Source of the DNA: Amycolatopsis sp. A133
Lineage (GTDB): Bacteria; Actinomycetota; Actinomycetes; Mycobacteriales; Pseudonocardiaceae
DNA length: 64,000 nt
Assembly (NCBI RefSeq): GCF_031082405.1
Contig: NZ_JAVHJU010000062.1
Location: 1 to 64,000 of the forward strand
Reading direction: 5' to 3'
Shown here in pieces: positions 7,656 through 17,543 of this stretch. Every line of letters begins with the position of its first letter. Positions within the stretch are counted from its first letter, which is position 1. The notes below the pieces were generated by a model. The model made no database searches and was not told the DNA's origin. It worked only from the letters and a program-made list of their open reading frames with translations. A program made the translations under genes and the position numbers.

Positions 7656-9374
7656 TCAGGCGCGGATCTCGTTGAGGTAGTTGTAGATCGTGTACCGGGT
7701 GACGTCGAGGCGCCCGGCCAGGTGGTCGACCGCGTCCTTGATGAGGAAATAACCGGCTTCGTCGAGTTCACGGACCACGGCGGCCTTGTGGCGCTTCTTC
7801 ATCAGGTCCACCGGGATCCCCGCCTTCGCCACCGCCCGGTCGACCAGGAACCGTTGCAGGCTGTCGACGTCCGGTGGGAAAGTCTCCGGCTCGCCGTTGC
7901 CGCCCGGGGACGCGGCCTCCTCGACGCTGTTGACGCACAGGCAGCCCACCGCCACCCCGTCGGCGTCCCGCAGGAACAGCGTCGAGGAGCGGATCGGACG
8001 GCCGTCCGGGCCGTGCGTGCGGTAGTTCGTCAGGTCCTGGGTGGTGCCGCGGCGGACCAGGCCGAGCAGCAGGTCGGTCATCGGACCGCCGACGTTGCGG
8101 CCGGTGAGGTCACCGGCGATGGCGATGATCGAGTCCGGCAGCCGGCTCAGGTCGTGCAGCAGGACCTCGTTGCCCGGCCCGAGCATCGCCGCCAGTCCCG
8201 GGATGGCCGGCACCAGCGCGGTGAGCACGTCGTGCGTCGTCGCGCCCGCGGCCGGGACGACCAGGGGCTCCCGGGGTGCGGTCAACGTCTCCAGCGCGGA
8301 GCGCAGCAGGTCCGCGGCGGCCGCCGGCGTCGAGGCGTGCGGCGAGAGCCGGACGTGCTCGGGCCGCACGGTCGCGGCGATCCCGGCGTTGGCCAGCGCG
8401 GCGCCGACCTGCTCCGCGGGGTGGCCGGGCAGGGTGAACGCCAGGATCCCCGCCCGCCGCTCGGTCGCCGAGACGACTTCGGCGCCGCAGGAGGCCAGTA
8501 CCTCTTCGAAGGAGGTCAGCCGCTCGGCGATCCGCGCCGCGATGGCGCCGACGCCGGCCTCCTCGACCAGCTCGAGGGCCTCGGCGAAGGCGCCGGAGGT
8601 GATCGGGCTGAGGTTCGAGATCGACCACGCCTGGGCGGTGTCGTCCGGCGGGTGGATCTCGTCGTCGAACAGGCCCGGGTCGCGGGCGCCGGTCCAGCCC
8701 GACAGCACGGGGTCCATCCGGTCGAGCGCGCGGTCCGACAGCACCGCGAAGCCGGTGCCCCAGCCCGCGCGCAGCCACTTCTGGCCGCCGACGACCAGGA
8801 CGTCGGCGACCTCCCACGGCGCTTCGACCACGCCGAAGCCCTGGATGCCGTCGACGACCAGCAGCCGGTCGCCGACGACGTCGCGCAGCGCGGCCAGGTC
8901 GGCGCGGTAGCCGGTGCGGAAGTCGACGGCGCTGACGCTGACCGTCGTGATCTCCGGCGTCAACGCCTCCGCCACGCGCTCGGGGGTGACGTAACCGCCG
9001 GCCAGGCGACGCAGCTTGAGGCGCCCGGCCTGTTCGGCGCGCGCCCACGGGTAGGTGTTGGCGGGGAACTCCGCCGCCGACACGAGCACCTCGCCCGAGC
9101 TGTGGAACGCCGCTTGGAACAGGCCGAGGCTGGTGTGCGGCAGCAGCACGGTGTGGTCGGTGTCCGAGCCGGACAGCCGCGCCGCGGCGGCCTTGGCCCG
9201 GACCTCCTGCCGCATCAGCTCGTCCACTGTGGACGGACCGGCCGTGGTGGCCTGGTCGAGCAGGGCGGCCGTCGTGTCGAGCACCGCGTGCGACGGCGGG
9301 CCGAAGCGGGCGAAGTCGAGGTAACCGGCGGGCTCGTCGAACTGAAGCAGGTACCGGGGCGAAATCCGCGTCAC
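7656..9374 (-). CDS. Fusion: class V PLP-dependent enzyme + YheO-type PAS + DauR-like HTH
   Basis: 572 aa. Residues 1-~350 are an aminotransferase class V fold (selenocysteine lyase/isopenicillin epimerase-like): VVDGIQGFG with the PLP-contacting Asp, and the Schiff-base Lys in VVGGQKWLRAGWGTGF. A YheO-like PAS domain follows (ALVPAIPGLAAMLGPGNEVLLHDLSR, TLFLRDADGVAVGCLCVN), then a C-terminal HTH (RDAVDHLAGRLDVTRYTIYNYLNEIRA) as in DauR. In DauR-type regulators the PAS/HTH protein is free and controls D-amino-acid catabolism. Here enzyme and regulator are one chain. The GTG start overlaps the ABC ATPase stop (GTGA). It may sense and act on the imported amino acid. Confidence 0.88.
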   Translation of the reverse strand: MTRISPRYLLQFDEPAGYLDFARFGPPSHAVLDTTAALLDQATTAGPSTVDELMRQEVRAKAAAARLSGSDTDHTVLLPHTSLGLFQAAFHSSGEVLVSAAEFPANTYPWARAEQAGRLKLRRLAGGYVTPERVAEALTPEITTVSVSAVDFRTGYRADLAALRDVVGDRLLVVDGIQGFGVVEAPWEVADVLVVGGQKWLRAGWGTGFAVLSDRALDRMDPVLSGWTGARDPGLFDDEIHPPDDTAQAWSISNLSPITSGAFAEALELVEEAGVGAIAARIAERLTSFEEVLASCGAEVVSATERRAGILAFTLPGHPAEQVGAALANAGIAATVRPEHVRLSPHASTPAAAADLLRSALETLTAPREPLVVPAAGATTHDVLTALVPAIPGLAAMLGPGNEVLLHDLSRLPDSIIAIAGDLTGRNVGGPMTDLLLGLVRRGTTQDLTNYRTHGPDGRPIRSSTLFLRDADGVAVGCLCVNSVEEAASPGGNGEPETFPPDVDSLQRFLVDRAVAKAGIPVDLMKKRHKAAVVRELDEAGYFLIKDAVDHLAGRLDVTRYTIYNYLNEIRA

Positions 9375-10138
9375 GCGAGGATCCTCGCCAGGAACTGCCG
9401 GGTGCGTTCGTGCTTCGGCGCGCTCAGCACCTCCGACGGCGGCCCGGTCTCGACGACGGCGCCGTCGGCCAGGAACACCACCTCGTCGGCGGCCTCCGCG
9501 GCGAAGCTCATCTCGTGCGTCACGACGACCATCGTCATCCCCTCCCCCGCCAACGTACTCATGACTTCGAGCACCTCGCCGACCAGCTCCGGGTCCAGCG
9601 CCGACGTCGGCTCGTCGAACAGCATCAGCTTCGGTTTCATCGCCAGCGACCGGGCGATCGCGACGCGTTGCTGCTGCCCGCCGGACAGCTGCGCCGGGTA
9701 GGCGCCGGCCCGGTGCGCGAGCCCGACGCGGTCCAGCAGCTCCAACCCCTGCCTGCGCGCTTCGTCCGGCTTCACGCCCAGGACCCGGATCGGCCCCTCG
9801 ACGACGTTCTCCAGCGCCGTCCGGTGTGCGAACAGGTTGAAGCGCTGGAAGACCATGCCGATGTCCCGGCGCTGGCGGGCGACGTCGCGTTCGCGCAGCT
9901 CGTACAGCTTCCCGCCGCGTTGCCGGAAGCCGATCGGCTCGCCGTCGACCCAAATCTGGCCGGCGTCGATGGTCTCCAGGTGGTTGATGCAGCGCAGGAA
10001 CGTGCTTTTGCCGGCGCCGGACGGCCCGAGCAGGCAGACGACCTGTCCCTTGCGGACGTCCAGGTCGATGCCGCCGAGGACTTCGGTGTGGCCGTAGGAC
10101 TTCCGGACGCCGACGGCACGCAGCAGCGGTTCAGACAC
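9371..10138 (-). CDS. Polar amino-acid ABC transporter ATP-binding protein
   Basis: 255 aa, the GlnQ/HisP class. Walker A GPSGAGKST, signature LSGGQQQR, Walker B LMLFDEPTSALD, and the H-loop VVTHEMSFA are all intact. It powers the permease encoded just upstream, with an 8-nt overlap (10131-10138). The start chosen is GTG 10138 because AGGAG lies 5 nt before it; GTG 10144 is an alternative. Together with the permease and lipoprotein it forms a complete importer for a polar amino acid or derivative. Confidence 0.93.
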   Translation of the reverse strand: MSEPLLRAVGVRKSYGHTEVLGGIDLDVRKGQVVCLLGPSGAGKSTFLRCINHLETIDAGQIWVDGEPIGFRQRGGKLYELRERDVARQRRDIGMVFQRFNLFAHRTALENVVEGPIRVLGVKPDEARRQGLELLDRVGLAHRAGAYPAQLSGGQQQRVAIARSLAMKPKLMLFDEPTSALDPELVGEVLEVMSTLAGEGMTMVVVTHEMSFAAEAADEVVFLADGAVVETGPPSEVLSAPKHERTRQFLARILA

Positions 10139-11009
10139 GGGCACTCCTCACCAGCGGCACGCCGCGCAACGCCTTGCCGGCGCGGGAAAGCGGCCCGCGG
10201 TCGGCCTGCCCGAACGCGCGTTCCAGGTAGTGCTGGCCGACGCCGGCGACGGTCACCACGACCATGTACCAGACGGCCGCGGCCAACAGCGTCTCCATGA
10301 CCAGCAGGTTGTTCGACGAGATGTTGTTGGCCGCGTGGATCAGCTCGGTCACGCCGATCACCGACGCCATCGACGTGCCCTTGAGCATGTTGATGAAGTC
10401 GTTGCCGGTCGGCGGGATGATCACACGCATGGCCTGCGGCAGCACGACCCGGCGCAGCGTCGCCGCCGGCGTCATGCCGATCGACTTGGCCGCCTCCGTC
10501 TGTCCGCTGTCGACGCTGTTCAGGCCGGCCCGGACGATCTCGGCCATGTACGCGCTTTCGTTGAGCGCCAGCCCGAGGAACGCGGCGGTGAACGCGCTGA
10601 TCAGCACGTTCGTCTGCTCGTGGACGAGGAACGGGATGTCGATGACCGGGAAGACGAGCGCCAGGTTGTACCAGAGCAGGATCTGCAGCAGCACCGGCAG
10701 CCCGCGGAAGATCCAGATGTAGCCGGCGGCGAACCACCGGGCGACCGGGTTGGCGCTGCGCCGCAGCAGGGCGATGACGATGCCCAGCACGATCGCGACG
10801 GCCTGGGACAGCACGGCGAGCACCACCGTATTGAGCAGGCCGGTCGCCATCACCTTGTAGAAGACGAAGTCCGGGACCTGGTTCCACTCGATCTGCGCGT
10901 TGCCGAGGGCGATGCCGAGCAGCACGAGCAGCGCGACGATGATCGCGGCGGCGACCCAGCGGCCCCAGTGCCTCAGCCGGACGATCGGCAGCGGTTCAGG
11001 AGCCGCCAT
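10131..11009 (-). CDS. Amino-acid ABC transporter permease (HisMQ type)
   Basis: 292 aa. After a short cytosolic N-terminus and a first helix (VAAAIIVALLVLLGIALG), the HisM/GlnP core follows. Its EAA-loop motif EAAKSIGMTPAATLRRVVLP contacts the ATPase, and NDFINMLKGTSMASVIG is characteristic of the polar amino-acid family. About five to six membrane helices. AAGGAGG lies upstream of the ATG, within the end of the binding-protein gene, which it overlaps by 14 nt. Confidence 0.92.
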   Translation of the reverse strand: MAAPEPLPIVRLRHWGRWVAAAIIVALLVLLGIALGNAQIEWNQVPDFVFYKVMATGLLNTVVLAVLSQAVAIVLGIVIALLRRSANPVARWFAAGYIWIFRGLPVLLQILLWYNLALVFPVIDIPFLVHEQTNVLISAFTAAFLGLALNESAYMAEIVRAGLNSVDSGQTEAAKSIGMTPAATLRRVVLPQAMRVIIPPTGNDFINMLKGTSMASVIGVTELIHAANNISSNNLLVMETLLAAAVWYMVVVTVAGVGQHYLERAFGQADRGPLSRAGKALRGVPLVRSARV

Positions 11010-11943
11010 TGATCGCCGCCTCCTTGATCGCCCCCTGCTCGACACCCCAGGCCTGCAGGATCTTGCCGTAGGTGCCGTCGGTGATCAGGGCCTGCAGCGC
11101 CTTTCGCACGGAGTCCCGCAGCGGCGTGTTGGTCTTGTTGACGCCGATGCCGTACGGGCCGCCGTCGATCGGCTCCCCCGGGACGACCTCGAAGAACTTG
11201 CCCTCACCGGCGGTGCGGGAGATGTAGACGGCGCTGGGCAGGTCGTTGAGGATCGCCTGCACGCGGCCGGTGCGCAGCTGGTTCTGGTTCTGGTTGTCGC
11301 TGTCGGTCGCGGTGACGGTGACCGCGGGCTTGCCGGCCTGGGTGCACTTCGTGCTCTGCTCGGCGGCGAACTTCTGGTGGCTGGTGCCCTGCACGACGGC
11401 GACGTTCTTCCCGCACAGCGCGTCCGGGCCGGTGATGCCGTCGGGGTTGCCCTTTTTGATCATGATCGTGATGCCCGAGGTGAAGTAGTCGACGAAGTCG
11501 ATCTGCGCCTGACGGGCCTTGGTGTCGTTCATGCCGGCCATGGTGAGGTCGATGCGGCCGGACTGGAGGCTGGTGATGAGCGAGCCGAACGCCATGTCCT
11601 GGTGGGTCACGGTGACGCCGAGCTTGGCGGCGATCGCCTTCGCGAGGTCGACCTCGTAGCCGATCGGGGTCTTGCCGTCGGCGGCGTAGAAGTTGTTGGG
11701 CGCGGACTGCAGGTTCGACGCCAGGTGCAGGCCCGCCTGCTTGACGTTCTCCGGCAGGGCCGCGTTGAGCTGGGCGTCCTTCTGCACGCCCTGGACGATC
11801 GCCGCGGTGTCCGGGATGCCGGACGCGGGCGCACCGGCGGCCTGCGACGTCCCGCCCGCGCCGTCCGGACCGCCTCCACAAGCCGTCACCAGCACGGCAA
11901 CGCTCGCGAGCACCACCGCCTGCACGGTACGAGAACGGGACAT
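10996..11943 (-). CDS. Amino-acid ABC transporter substrate-binding lipoprotein
   Basis: 315 aa. A lipoprotein signal peptide ends in the lipobox VTAC (Cys about residue 22), anchoring the protein outside the membrane. The bilobed SBP_bac_3 fold is recognised by GKTPIGYEVDLAKAIAAKLG, MAFGSLITSLQSGRIDLTMAGM and YGIGVNKTNTPLRDSVRKAL. First gene of the leftward operon SBP-permease-ATPase-PLP/PAS/HTH-EACC1, with GTGGAGG before the ATG and a promoter with repeated 13-mers upstream (11979-12011). The ligand is not readable, but amino-acid-like substrates are usual for the family. Confidence 0.92.
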   Translation of the reverse strand: MSRSRTVQAVVLASVAVLVTACGGGPDGAGGTSQAAGAPASGIPDTAAIVQGVQKDAQLNAALPENVKQAGLHLASNLQSAPNNFYAADGKTPIGYEVDLAKAIAAKLGVTVTHQDMAFGSLITSLQSGRIDLTMAGMNDTKARQAQIDFVDYFTSGITIMIKKGNPDGITGPDALCGKNVAVVQGTSHQKFAAEQSTKCTQAGKPAVTVTATDSDNQNQNQLRTGRVQAILNDLPSAVYISRTAGEGKFFEVVPGEPIDGGPYGIGVNKTNTPLRDSVRKALQALITDGTYGKILQAWGVEQGAIKEAAINGGS

Positions 11944-11973
11944 AACGGACCTCCACTGTTCGGCTGGCCGGAA

Positions 11974-12011
11974 CGCTACAACTCTGTGTTGAAGAGGTCA
12001 ACTCGGTGTTG
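11974..12011 (-). promoter_or_regulatory. Promoter and repeated operator of the amino-acid importer operon
   Basis: Reading leftward, -35 TTGACC, a 17-nt spacer and -10 TAGCGT precede the binding-protein gene. Two copies of a 13-mer (CAACTCTGTGTTG at 11979-11991, CAACTCGGTGTTG at 11999-12011) flank and overlap the -35, 20 nt apart, about two helical turns. They would suit cooperative binding of a regulator, perhaps the HTH part of the fusion protein in the same operon. The Gfo/Idh gene starts 29 nt further right on the other strand. Confidence 0.65.
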
Positions 12012-12040
12012 AAATCCTGTCCGGTGCTAGCTTCGCGGAC

Positions 12041-13024
12041 ATGAGCCTGCGGATCGGCATCCTGGGTGCGGCTCGCATCGCACCCGCGGCCCTGGTCAAG
12101 CCCGCTGCATCTGTTCCGTCGGTCTCGGTGGCCGCGGTCGCGGCACGGTCGGCCGAGCGCGCGCAAGCGTTTGCGACCAGGCACGGCGTGCCGCGGGTGC
12201 ATTCGTCCTACGAGGCGCTCCTGGCGGATCCGGACATCGACGCCGTCTACAACCCGCTGCCGAACGGCCTGCACGGACGCTGGACGCGCGCGGCGCTGGC
12301 GGCGGGGAAGCACGTGTTGTGCGAGAAGCCGTTCACGGCGAACGCTGCCGAGGCGCGCGAGGTCGCCCGGGCGGCGGCGGCTTCGGATCGCGTGGTGATG
12401 GAGGCGTTCCACTACCGCTACCACCCGCTGGCGCTGCGGGTGGAGGAGATCGTGGCGTCGGGCGAGCTGGGCGCTTTGGAGCGCGTGGAGACGGCGTTGT
12501 GCTTCCCGCTGCCGAAGTTCTCGGACATCCGCTACGACTACGGCCTGGCGGGCGGGGCCACGATGGACGCGGGCTGCTACGCGGTCCACATGGCCCGGGT
12601 GTTCGGCGGCGAGACGCCTTCGGTCGTTTCGGCTTCCGCGAAGCTGCGTTCGCCCCGGGTCGACCGGGCGATGACGGCGGAGCTGCGGTTCCCGTCGGGC
12701 CACACCGGGCGGGTGGAGTGTTCGATGTGGTCGTCTTCGCTGCTGAAGATCAGCGCGAAGGTGGTGGGGTCCCGCGGGTCGCTGTCGGTGGTCAACCCGG
12801 TGGCCCCGCAGGCGTACCACCGGCTTTCGGTGCGGGTGGGCGACGCGCGCCGGACGGAGAAGTTCCCTCGCCGGGCCACGTACGCGTACCAGCTGGACGC
12901 CTTCGCGGCGGCAGTCCTGCGGGGTGAACCGGTGAAGACCTCGGCGGCCGACGCGGTCGAGACGATGACCGTGATCGACGAGATCTACCGGGCCGCGGGA
13001 CTGCCGGTGCGCGAACCGAGCTGA
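12041..13024 (+). CDS. Gfo/Idh/MocA family NAD(P)-dependent oxidoreductase
   Basis: 327 aa. An N-terminal Rossmann fold begins RIGILGAARIAPAAL. The signature CEKPF (residues ~93-97) carries the conserved catalytic/cofactor Lys, and FHYRYHP follows near 125; a C-terminal alpha/beta substrate domain completes it. The family oxidises or reduces hydroxyls of sugars, inositols or dihydrodiols; the substrate is unclear. It is divergent from the amino-acid importer and convergent with the NADAR gene, whose 3' end it overlaps by 40 nt. Confidence 0.88.
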   Translation: MSLRIGILGAARIAPAALVKPAASVPSVSVAAVAARSAERAQAFATRHGVPRVHSSYEALLADPDIDAVYNPLPNGLHGRWTRAALAAGKHVLCEKPFTANAAEAREVARAAAASDRVVMEAFHYRYHPLALRVEEIVASGELGALERVETALCFPLPKFSDIRYDYGLAGGATMDAGCYAVHMARVFGGETPSVVSASAKLRSPRVDRAMTAELRFPSGHTGRVECSMWSSSLLKISAKVVGSRGSLSVVNPVAPQAYHRLSVRVGDARRTEKFPRRATYAYQLDAFAAAVLRGEPVKTSAADAVETMTVIDEIYRAAGLPVREPS

Positions 13025-13566
13025 GCCCGCACGTCCGCGAGGGCGAAGCCGAGCAAGTTGAGTCCCCGCCACGAGCGGGGCTTCCCGGCCCGCGGGTCGT
13101 CGGCCGCGAGGCCGATCCCCCAGACGCGGTCGACCGGGCTCGCCTCGACGAGCACGCGGCTTCCCGTCCCGGCCAGGTACCGCCCCAGTTCGGGATTCCT
13201 CCCGAACTTCGCGGCGTTCCCGTCGACCACGATGCCGTAGCGGTGCGCCACCCAGGTGGCCTCGTCGAAGCCCCGGACCCGGCGGCCGAAGTCCTTGGCC
13301 TGCTTCGGGTGCACCGCGGTGAGCACCTGCGCGGCCACTTCGTCGTCGCCGAAGAGCTTCGCCTTGCGCCACATCATGTAGTGCTCGGCCGTGGCGAAGC
13401 GGACGTCGTCGACCACGAACGGCGAGGGCCACCACTGGCTGAAGCAGCCCGCGCCCACTCCGCCGCCGCCGGGTGGCCGGTGTCCCCAGAAGTACACGTA
13501 CTTGAACCGCCGTCCCGCGTCGAGGGCGCGGGTCAGCTCCTCGACACTGCGCGGGTGAGCGGTCAT
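12985..13566 (-). CDS. NADAR family N-glycosidase (YbiA-like)
   Basis: 193 aa. Family motifs are YVYFWGHRPP near residue 25, CFSQWWPSPFVVDDVRFATAEHYMMWRKAKLFGD, then the conserved GRNPELGRYLAGTG and ASPVDRVWGIGL with the catalytic-region Trp-Gly-Ile. YbiA/NADAR proteins hydrolyse N-glycosidic bonds in riboflavin-pathway damage products or ADP-ribosyl-DNA. It is a single transcription unit whose last 40 nt overlap the convergent oxidoreductase gene. Well supported as NADAR; the physiological substrate is open. Confidence 0.9.
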   Translation of the reverse strand: MTAHPRSVEELTRALDAGRRFKYVYFWGHRPPGGGGVGAGCFSQWWPSPFVVDDVRFATAEHYMMWRKAKLFGDDEVAAQVLTAVHPKQAKDFGRRVRGFDEATWVAHRYGIVVDGNAAKFGRNPELGRYLAGTGSRVLVEASPVDRVWGIGLAADDPRAGKPRSWRGLNLLGFALADVRAQLGSRTGSPAAR

Positions 13567-13635
13567 GCCGCCAGTCTCACCCACGAACCGGCCGTCCCAC
13601 ACCCGAAACAGCGTGCGAGGCGGCCGGCGTGCGAG

Positions 13636-14841
13636 CTAAGCGGCCACGTAATTGCCGCTCAGGATCAACAGCACCTGAACCGTGATGCCGGTTCCGTAGT
13701 AATCCGTCGCGTCCGGGGACCACGACGAGACCGCCGTCCACAGCTTGTCCAGCCACGCCTGGCTGCCCGGGTCCGCCATCGCCGCCACCGCGAACGGGGC
13801 CGTGAAGCACGGGTGCTGGCCGCTTTCGGTCTTCGAACCCGACAGCGAGTACCCGCTCTGGATCTTCGCCGGGTCGCCGCCCGTCGCGGACTTGATCCAC
13901 GTGGTCATCTTGCGCACCTGCGAGACGGCCGCGCTGCCGGAGGAGGAGATCGCGTCCGCGCCGAGGCGCCACGGGTCGCGGCAGGCGTTCCAGCTGTACT
14001 TGCCGTCGTACGGGCCCTCGAGGAAGTCCGCCGGGGCCGGCTTGGGCGTCGAGTTCGTGTTGACCACGAAGTCCGGCAGCAGCCCGGTGTTCGGGGCGTA
14101 CTGCGACTGCAGCTGGCTCACCGCCGTCTCCGAGCGGGTGCGGACCGAAGTCCAGAAGCTGTCACCGGTCGCCGCCGCGAACGCGCGCAGGTGGCCCGGC
14201 ATCCAGTCCGACGAGCGCGAACTGTTGCGGTACTCCGCGTCGTTGCCCCAGTCGCCGAGCAGGGTGAACTTCGTGGTGCCGTTGACCTCGCTCTTCTTGA
14301 TCGCGTTGATGATCCGGACGGCCTCGGCCTTGTAGTCGACCGAACCCGAGCTGCCCCACTTCTTGTCCGCGATCAGCAGGCCGTAGGCGATTTCGAGGTC
14401 GCCGTCGGTGGCGGAGTCGCTGCCGTTGACGCTCTTGCAGTTCGCGTCCTGCTCGGCCGCGTGCAGGTCCTTGTTGTTGACCGACGGGTGCGCCTTCACG
14501 AACTTCAGTATCCCGTCGACGATCGAGCGGGCCTGCGGGTCCTTGTCGGCCATCATCGCCGAGATCGTCATCCCGTACCCCTCGCCCTCGGCGACGAAGG
14601 AGTGGTCGGCGTCCTTGGACAGCACGGCGTAGGTGCCGGTGCCGCACTTGGTCGTCAGGAAGTTCTTCTTCCAGAAGTCGTAGTACTTCTGCAGCGCGGC
14701 ATCCTGCGTGGCCTGCGAGACGGACGGCCGCAGCGTTCCCGGCACGTACGGTGTGCCGGCCGCGGACGCACCCGTGGGCACGCTCAGCAGCCCCGCGGCG
14801 AGCGCGGCCGAAACCACCACCGCCCGGACGACTCTCTTCAT
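13636..14841 (-). CDS. Secreted glycoside hydrolase family 8 (endoglucanase/chitosanase type)
   Basis: 401 aa. A signal peptide (MKRVVRAVVVSAALAAGLL, cleavage near ASAAG) is followed by the GH8 (alpha/alpha)6 barrel. The general acid Glu lies in VAEGEGYGM, and the second conserved segment is SATDGDLEIAYGLL with the Asp of the active site; WMPGHLRAFA is also typical. The enzyme should cut beta-1,4-glucans or chitosan outside the cell. Strong GGAGGAG precedes the ATG. A palindrome AGGAAACTTTCCT about 80 nt upstream is a plausible catabolite or cellulose regulator site. Confidence 0.9.
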   Translation of the reverse strand: MKRVVRAVVVSAALAAGLLSVPTGASAAGTPYVPGTLRPSVSQATQDAALQKYYDFWKKNFLTTKCGTGTYAVLSKDADHSFVAEGEGYGMTISAMMADKDPQARSIVDGILKFVKAHPSVNNKDLHAAEQDANCKSVNGSDSATDGDLEIAYGLLIADKKWGSSGSVDYKAEAVRIINAIKKSEVNGTTKFTLLGDWGNDAEYRNSSRSSDWMPGHLRAFAAATGDSFWTSVRTRSETAVSQLQSQYAPNTGLLPDFVVNTNSTPKPAPADFLEGPYDGKYSWNACRDPWRLGADAISSSGSAAVSQVRKMTTWIKSATGGDPAKIQSGYSLSGSKTESGQHPCFTAPFAVAAMADPGSQAWLDKLWTAVSSWSPDATDYYGTGITVQVLLILSGNYVAA

Positions 14842-14922
14842 GGCTCCTCCGTAAAGACATCGTTGGCTGCGGCGAAGGTCATCCGAGCGTGGCAGAAGGT
14901 TCAAGACCGGGTCAAGAGTGTT

Positions 14923-14935
14923 AGGAAACTTTCCT
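14923..14935. promoter_or_regulatory. Palindrome upstream of the GH8 gene
   Basis: AGGAAACTTTCCT is a perfect 13-nt palindrome between the divergent GH8 and PPOX genes. In the GH8 direction a TTGACC follows it. The core GAAACTTTC also occurs at 45148-45156, upstream of the GH2/ricin gene, which suggests a shared carbohydrate-responsive repressor. The base composition here is locally AT-rich, as expected for a promoter. Confidence 0.5.
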
Positions 14936-14997
14936 TACTATTACCGTGAGTGGGTCCCGCACCGGCCCGCGCACCCGGACGGACTAGCGTGGACGGC

Positions 14998-15399
14998 ATG
15001 ACGATCGACCTCGACGGCCGCGGGCCGGACTTCCGCGCGTTCTGGACCGAGCGCCACCTGGCCACGCTGACCACGGTCCGCCCGGACGGCACCCCGCACG
15101 TCGTCGCGGTCGGCGTCACCGTCGACTTCGACGCCGGACTCGCCCGCGTGATCACCTTCGCCCCCTCGGTGAAGGCCCGGCTCGTGCGCGCGGCGGGCGC
15201 GGAGGGGATCCCCGTCGCGGTCTGTCAGCTGGACGGCCCGCGGTGGTCCACTTTGGAGGGACGTGCGGTGCTGCGCGACGACCCGGAATCGGTGCGGGAC
15301 GCCGAAAACCGGTACGCCGCCCGCTACCGGCAGCCCAAGCCGAACCCGCAGCGGGTCGTCATCGAAATCACCGTGACCCGGGTGCTCGGCAACGCCTGA
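14998..15399 (+). CDS. PPOX-class F420- or FMN-binding protein
   Basis: 133 aa split-barrel protein of the pyridoxamine-phosphate-oxidase superfamily. Segments HLATLTTVRPDGTPHVVAVG and KARLVRAAGAEGIPVAVCQLDGPRWSTLEGRAVL give the barrel strands. In actinomycetes proteins of this length usually bind F420 and reduce unsaturated substrates; FMN is possible. ATG 14998 is preferred although the Shine-Dalgarno is weak; GTG 14950 would add 16 residues. It ends at the 48-nt palindrome that closes this transcript. Confidence 0.8.
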   Translation: MTIDLDGRGPDFRAFWTERHLATLTTVRPDGTPHVVAVGVTVDFDAGLARVITFAPSVKARLVRAAGAEGIPVAVCQLDGPRWSTLEGRAVLRDDPESVRDAENRYAARYRQPKPNPQRVVIEITVTRVLGNA

Positions 15400-15402
15400 C
15401 CC

Positions 15403-15450
15403 GCTCGTGAGTGGTAAGGCGGGTTCTAACCCGCCTTACCACTCACGAGC
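15403..15450. terminator. 48-nt perfect palindrome, bidirectional terminator and dispersed repeat
   Basis: Two 23-nt arms (beginning GCTCGTGAGTGGTAAGGCGG) are perfectly complementary about a 2-nt centre. It lies between the convergent PPOX and TetR genes, and the TetR stop codon (15443-15445) falls inside one arm. A 27-nt piece of the same element is found at 47-73 after dinB. I infer a mobile or amplified intergenic palindrome that serves as a terminator here. Confidence 0.85.
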
Positions 15451-15984
15451 CGCGGGAGTGCACCAGGCGCGTGTACTCCGCCAGCAGTGCCGTCAGCTCG
15501 CCGTGCTCCCCCGCCGACGCCAGCTGCTGGTGCCCGACCAGCAGCGCCATCCCGAACGAGGTCAGCGTCCGGGCCAGCGCGCGGTCGCCGACGATGCCCG
15601 CGACCGCCTTGCCGACCGTCCGCAGCCGGGCGTCGTCGACGCGCTGCTGGGCCGCGCGCACGGTTTCGTCGTTCCTCGCCCACGCGCGGATGGCGGCCTC
15701 GGCCTCATGGGGCAGCCCGAGCGTCAGGTCCATCAGCGCGGCGAAGTCCGCCGCCGGCCCGCCGGTGCCGAAGCTGCGCTCGCGCAGGATCAGCACCTGG
15801 CGGTTCTCCCAGTGGTCCAGCAGCTGCGCGACGAACCCCGGCCAGCCGCCGAAGTGGTGGTAGAACGAACCGCTCGTGACGCCGAGCCCGCGGCACAGCG
15901 CGCCGACGTTCAGCTCGGTGAACCCGTGCTTCGCCAGCACGTCCAGCGCGGCCTCGAAGTACGCCCGCCGCGTCACCGCGGGCA

Positions 15985-15985
<1 letters not shown>
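15443..15985 (-). CDS. TetR/AcrR-family transcriptional regulator
   Basis: 180 aa. The N-terminal HTH is standard: RRAYFEAALDVLAKHGFTELNVGALCRGLGVTSGSFYHHFGG (residues 5-47, written in part). The C-terminal ligand domain is all-helical. The start ATG shares one base with the stop of the acyl-CoA synthetase gene (TGATG), so the regulator is co-translated with the enzyme. A near-perfect 20-nt palindrome before the synthetase gene (17544-17563) is the likely autoregulatory operator, and an acyl-CoA is the plausible ligand. Confidence 0.9.
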
Positions 15986-17517
<1,532 letters not shown>

Positions 17518-17543
17518 CGGAGTGCTCCTCGGGCCGGCGTTGG

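Noticed and set aside
7632..9701. A 689-residue open frame on the plus strand opposite the PLP/PAS/HTH gene
   Set aside because: Low-complexity Arg/Gln/Val composition without motifs, while the minus strand reads as clear enzyme and regulator domains.
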